In this document: positions 61,296 to 64,000 of the stretch, piece by piece | How positions within the stretch are numbered: position 1 is the first letter of the stretch | Layout: each line of letters starts with the position of its first letter | Assembly: GCF_018320785.1 (NCBI RefSeq) | Contig: NC_054882.1 | Location: forward strand, 27,656,719-27,720,718 | Direction of reading: 5' to 3' | DNA length: 64,000 bases | From: Cheilinus undulatus | Taxonomy: Eukaryota; Chordata; Actinopteri; Labriformes; Labridae | Translations under genes and position numbers: made by a program | Notes under the pieces: model-generated | The model's input: the letters and a program-made list of their open reading frames with translations, nothing else | The model's database searches: none | Told to the model about the DNA's origin: nothing

Positions 61296-62870
61296 ATGGC
61301 TCAAATGGATGCAGACTTTGGAGTGAAGGGCAGCAGCATCATCAGAGAATGGAGTGGACAGGTCCAACCTGCGCTGGTCGCCTCCTTCGTCTTCCTCTTC
61401 TGTCTGGAAGCCTGCCTGTGGGTCAGGAACTTCAGGCTCAAGAGACGACTGCCGGGACCCTTCGCCTGGCCGGTGGTGGGCAATGCCATGCAGCTGGGCC
61501 AGATGCCCCACATCACCTTCACCAAACTTGCCAAAAAGTACGGGAATGTGTACCAGATACGCCTGGGCTGCAATGATATAGTTGTTCTGAATGGAGACAG
61601 AGTGATCCGTCAGGCTCTCATTCAGCACAGCACAGAGTTTGCAGGCAGACCAAACTTTGTCTCTTTTCAGAACGTCTCTGGGGGGAAGAGTATAACTTTC
61701 TCCAATTACAGCAAACAGTGGAAGATGCACAGGAAAATTGCTCAATCAACGATCAGAGCCTTCTCATCCGCCAACAGCCTGACCAAGAAAGCCTTTGAGC
61801 AGCAAATTGTGGCCGAAGCCACAGAACTTGTGGAGATTTTCCTTCAACTCAGTGCTCAGGGCCAACATTTTAACCCCGCTTATGAGCTGACAGTGGCTGC
61901 AGCTAATGTGATTTGTGCCTTGTGCTTTGGGAAGCGTTATGGACGTGATGACGTTGAGTTCAGAAGCTTGTTGCAGAGGGTGGACAAGTTCGGAGAGACA
62001 GTTGGGGCTGGCAGCTTGGTGGATGTAATGCCCTGGCTTCAGTCTTTTCCTAATCCGGTGCGCAGTATGTTTCAGAACTTTAAAGATATAAATCAAGAGT
62101 TCTTCTGGTTCGTCCACAACAAGGTGGAGAAGCACAGAGAAACATTTGACCCAGAGGTTACAAGGGATATGAGTGATGCTTTTATTGGCGTAATTGACAA
62201 GGCTGAGAGTGACAATGGACTCACCAAAGGCCACACAGATGGGACGGTGTCCGATCTAATCGGGGCAGGTCTGGATACTGTCTCCACTGCTCTTCACTGG
62301 ATCCTCCTGCTGCTGGCTAAACACCCAGACATACAAACGAAACTCCATGAGCTCATAGACAAAGTCGTAGGACGAGACAGGCTGCCGTCCATCGAGGACA
62401 GAAGCAGCCTAACCCTCCTGGATGCCTTCATCTATGAAACCATGCGCTTCACCAGCTTCGTCCCGGTCACCATCCCTCATTCCACCATCTCAGACGTCAC
62501 CATCGAAGGTCTCCACATTCCCAAAGACACGGTGGTCTTCATCAATCAGTGGTCCATCAATCACGACCCCCTGAAGTGGAAGGACCCACATATCTTTGAC
62601 CCCTCGCGCTTCCTGGATGAAAACGGCTCCCTTGACAAGGATCTCACCAACAATGTTATGATCTTCTCAGCGGGGAAGAGAAGATGCATCGGGGACCAGA
62701 TCGCCAAAGTCGAGATATTTTTGTTCTTTGCGATTTTACTGCACCAATGTAGCTTTGAGAAATGTGCCAGTGAGGACCTGTCTTTAAACTGCACTTACGG
62801 TCTGACACTGAAGCCTTTAGATTATAAGATTACTGCTAAACTCAGGGGGGAGTCACTCACAGGCCAATAA
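61296..62870 (+). CDS. cyp1c: Cytochrome P450 family 1 subfamily C, tandem copy 2
   Basis: Paralogue of the gene at 54748, same strand, about 5 kb downstream; single exon of 524 codons. It carries the N-terminal anchor helix (about 25-43), RLPGPFAWPVVGN hinge, I-helix GAGLDT at 323-328, Glu381/Arg384 (ETMR), DPSRF, and the haem loop FSAGKRRCIG with Cys464. All catalytic residues are intact, so an active ER monooxygenase is expected. Differences from copy 1 cluster in the middle third (substrate-recognition regions), including Leu in place of Gln in the I-helix motif. The start is the first ATG and aligns with copy 1. An AATAAA overlaps the stop codon at 62866-62871; whether it is used is unknown. 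The length of 524 would suit cyp1c1, but assignment of the two names is not certain. Confidence 0.95.
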   Translation: MAQMDADFGVKGSSIIREWSGQVQPALVASFVFLFCLEACLWVRNFRLKRRLPGPFAWPVVGNAMQLGQMPHITFTKLAKKYGNVYQIRLGCNDIVVLNGDRVIRQALIQHSTEFAGRPNFVSFQNVSGGKSITFSNYSKQWKMHRKIAQSTIRAFSSANSLTKKAFEQQIVAEATELVEIFLQLSAQGQHFNPAYELTVAAANVICALCFGKRYGRDDVEFRSLLQRVDKFGETVGAGSLVDVMPWLQSFPNPVRSMFQNFKDINQEFFWFVHNKVEKHRETFDPEVTRDMSDAFIGVIDKAESDNGLTKGHTDGTVSDLIGAGLDTVSTALHWILLLLAKHPDIQTKLHELIDKVVGRDRLPSIEDRSSLTLLDAFIYETMRFTSFVPVTIPHSTISDVTIEGLHIPKDTVVFINQWSINHDPLKWKDPHIFDPSRFLDENGSLDKDLTNNVMIFSAGKRRCIGDQIAKVEIFLFFAILLHQCSFEKCASEDLSLNCTYGLTLKPLDYKITAKLRGESLTGQ

Positions 62871-63695
62871 ATAATGTTGGGGATGATTTGGTCTCCAGTG
62901 AAACATTACTATGCAATATAAGGTATGTGATCAAAATGCTCCATATGACTGTAATCAACTTTGATTAACCCAAGAAACCCTCTACTGACATTTCAAGTAG
63001 TCACGCTTACATTACTATTATTGTATCAGTGCAACATTTCTGCAACTATAGCCGTCTATATCTGGCACTCAGAAAGCATGCAAGAAAAATCTGTACACAA
63101 CAGGAATTCTTTTAAGAAGACATGGCAGCGAAAACCCAAATATATCTGTCCTGGCAATGCTACATGGAAAAGACAGAAAAATGTAATGACATCTTTCATG
63201 TGGCAGCCCAAAACACAAATTTATAATAAGCCTGAAGTATGAATTGTTGTTTAAATGGGGGTACTTAGAGGAGTTACCCTAAATTGCAATTGCAATATAA
63301 ACTGGCGGTGATGAATGCATTTTATTTTAAGCTTTTTGTGTCTTTCTCTGCTGATGGGCTAGAATCATGTGCCAGCTGTGTGGTCTCAACTCAATCCACT
63401 GTGCAACTATTCACAGACTTCCATACAACTTTAGATGTGTTGAACTTTTTCCACTTATTTCAAATCAATGTGCAGCCACCTGCTTCATGTGGTCTTAACT
63501 CTCTGGTGTCATTATGGATATTTTTTGTCCACAAGGGAGCTTTTTTTTTTCTCCTTTTAATTGTCAGTTGTTTTAGCTGTGCTAATGCATACGGCATGCT
63601 TATATTTCTAATGGATCTATAACACACTGTGTACAAATCTACATCCTTTATAGGCAACAAAGACAAAACTGTCCATTTTCAAGCATGTTCATATA
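62871..63695. other. 3' flank of CYP1C copy 2, no further gene recognised
   Basis: Probable 3' UTR followed by A/T-rich intergenic sequence. Small frames have no domain. Confidence 0.45.
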
Positions 63696-64000
63696 CAGTG
63701 CTTAACAAATTTATTAGACCACCTGTCATATTTGTCTCAGAGACCATCCAGCATCATGAAGTGCTTTAATGCTTTCATTTTCAGTGAGCTCTCCACATTT
63801 TACCATTTTGAACAGGAATGAGGAATTTCAAACTGAATTCACCCAAATTTGAGCTGGCTCACTGGGCTTCTCTGAGAAATCAGAAAATTAATCAAGCATA
63901 ACATTCAACCACTAAACTCATTTTTCTGTTCAGGAATGCAAGTAAATAACTATAATTTGACATATTAATCAAGAAATATTAATGTGCTTTACTATTTTTT
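63696..64000 (+). mobile_element. Terminal part of a DNA transposon entering the window edge
   Basis: Begins cagtgcttaacaaatttatt followed by agaccacc, the characteristic end of a dispersed fish Tc1/mariner-like repeat. It runs to the end of the window, so its length and coding state cannot be judged. Confidence 0.6.

Overview
This window is nuclear DNA from a ray-finned fish, most likely a percomorph teleost. The grounds are two intronless cytochrome P450 genes of the CYP1C subfamily (absent from mammals), a GT-AG split adhesion GPCR gene, and many fish-type transposon relics: Tc1/mariner, hAT, Harbinger-type MITEs, and tRNA-derived SINEs with a V-SINE-like core. The species cannot be named from the sequence alone.

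Layout. (1) Positions 1-7223 (+): the 3' part of an adhesion G-protein-coupled receptor gene of the ADGRG (GPR56-like) group. Ten exons are reconstructed. They cover the end of the GAIN domain, the GPS cleavage site, the seven transmembrane helices and a short Ser/Thr-rich tail. The 5' exons lie left of the window. Its introns hold Tc1 fragments, a MITE and a SINE. (2) About 7.2-54 kb: a long stretch in which I recognise no host gene. It holds decayed Tc1/mariner copies, several hAT-type elements with readable 8-bp target duplications, a Harbinger-like MITE with TTA duplication, a nested transposon stack at 46.0-47.6 kb, and a degenerate GATAC/ATCAT satellite at 47.6-52 kb. A GC-rich patch at about 44.1-44.25 kb carries three CACGC cores (aryl hydrocarbon receptor element type). 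(3) 54.7-62.9 kb (+): two complete tandem CYP1C genes of 525 and 524 codons, about 5 kb apart. Each has a TATA-like box in the shared context acatataag. (4) The right edge enters another transposon end.

How the genes work together. The two CYP1C enzymes are predicted ER-anchored monooxygenases. In this family, expression is normally induced through the aryl hydrocarbon receptor. The receptor gene is a neighbour with no evident functional link. The CYP1C pair looks like an old tandem duplication whose 5' and 3' coding parts have stayed alike, probably by gene conversion, while the middle has diverged. No new multi-gene system was found. The least ordinary observations are the mosaic CYP1C similarity, the distal CACGC cluster, the nested and internally repetitive non-autonomous elements, and a transposase fragment bracketed by a 107-bp direct repeat.
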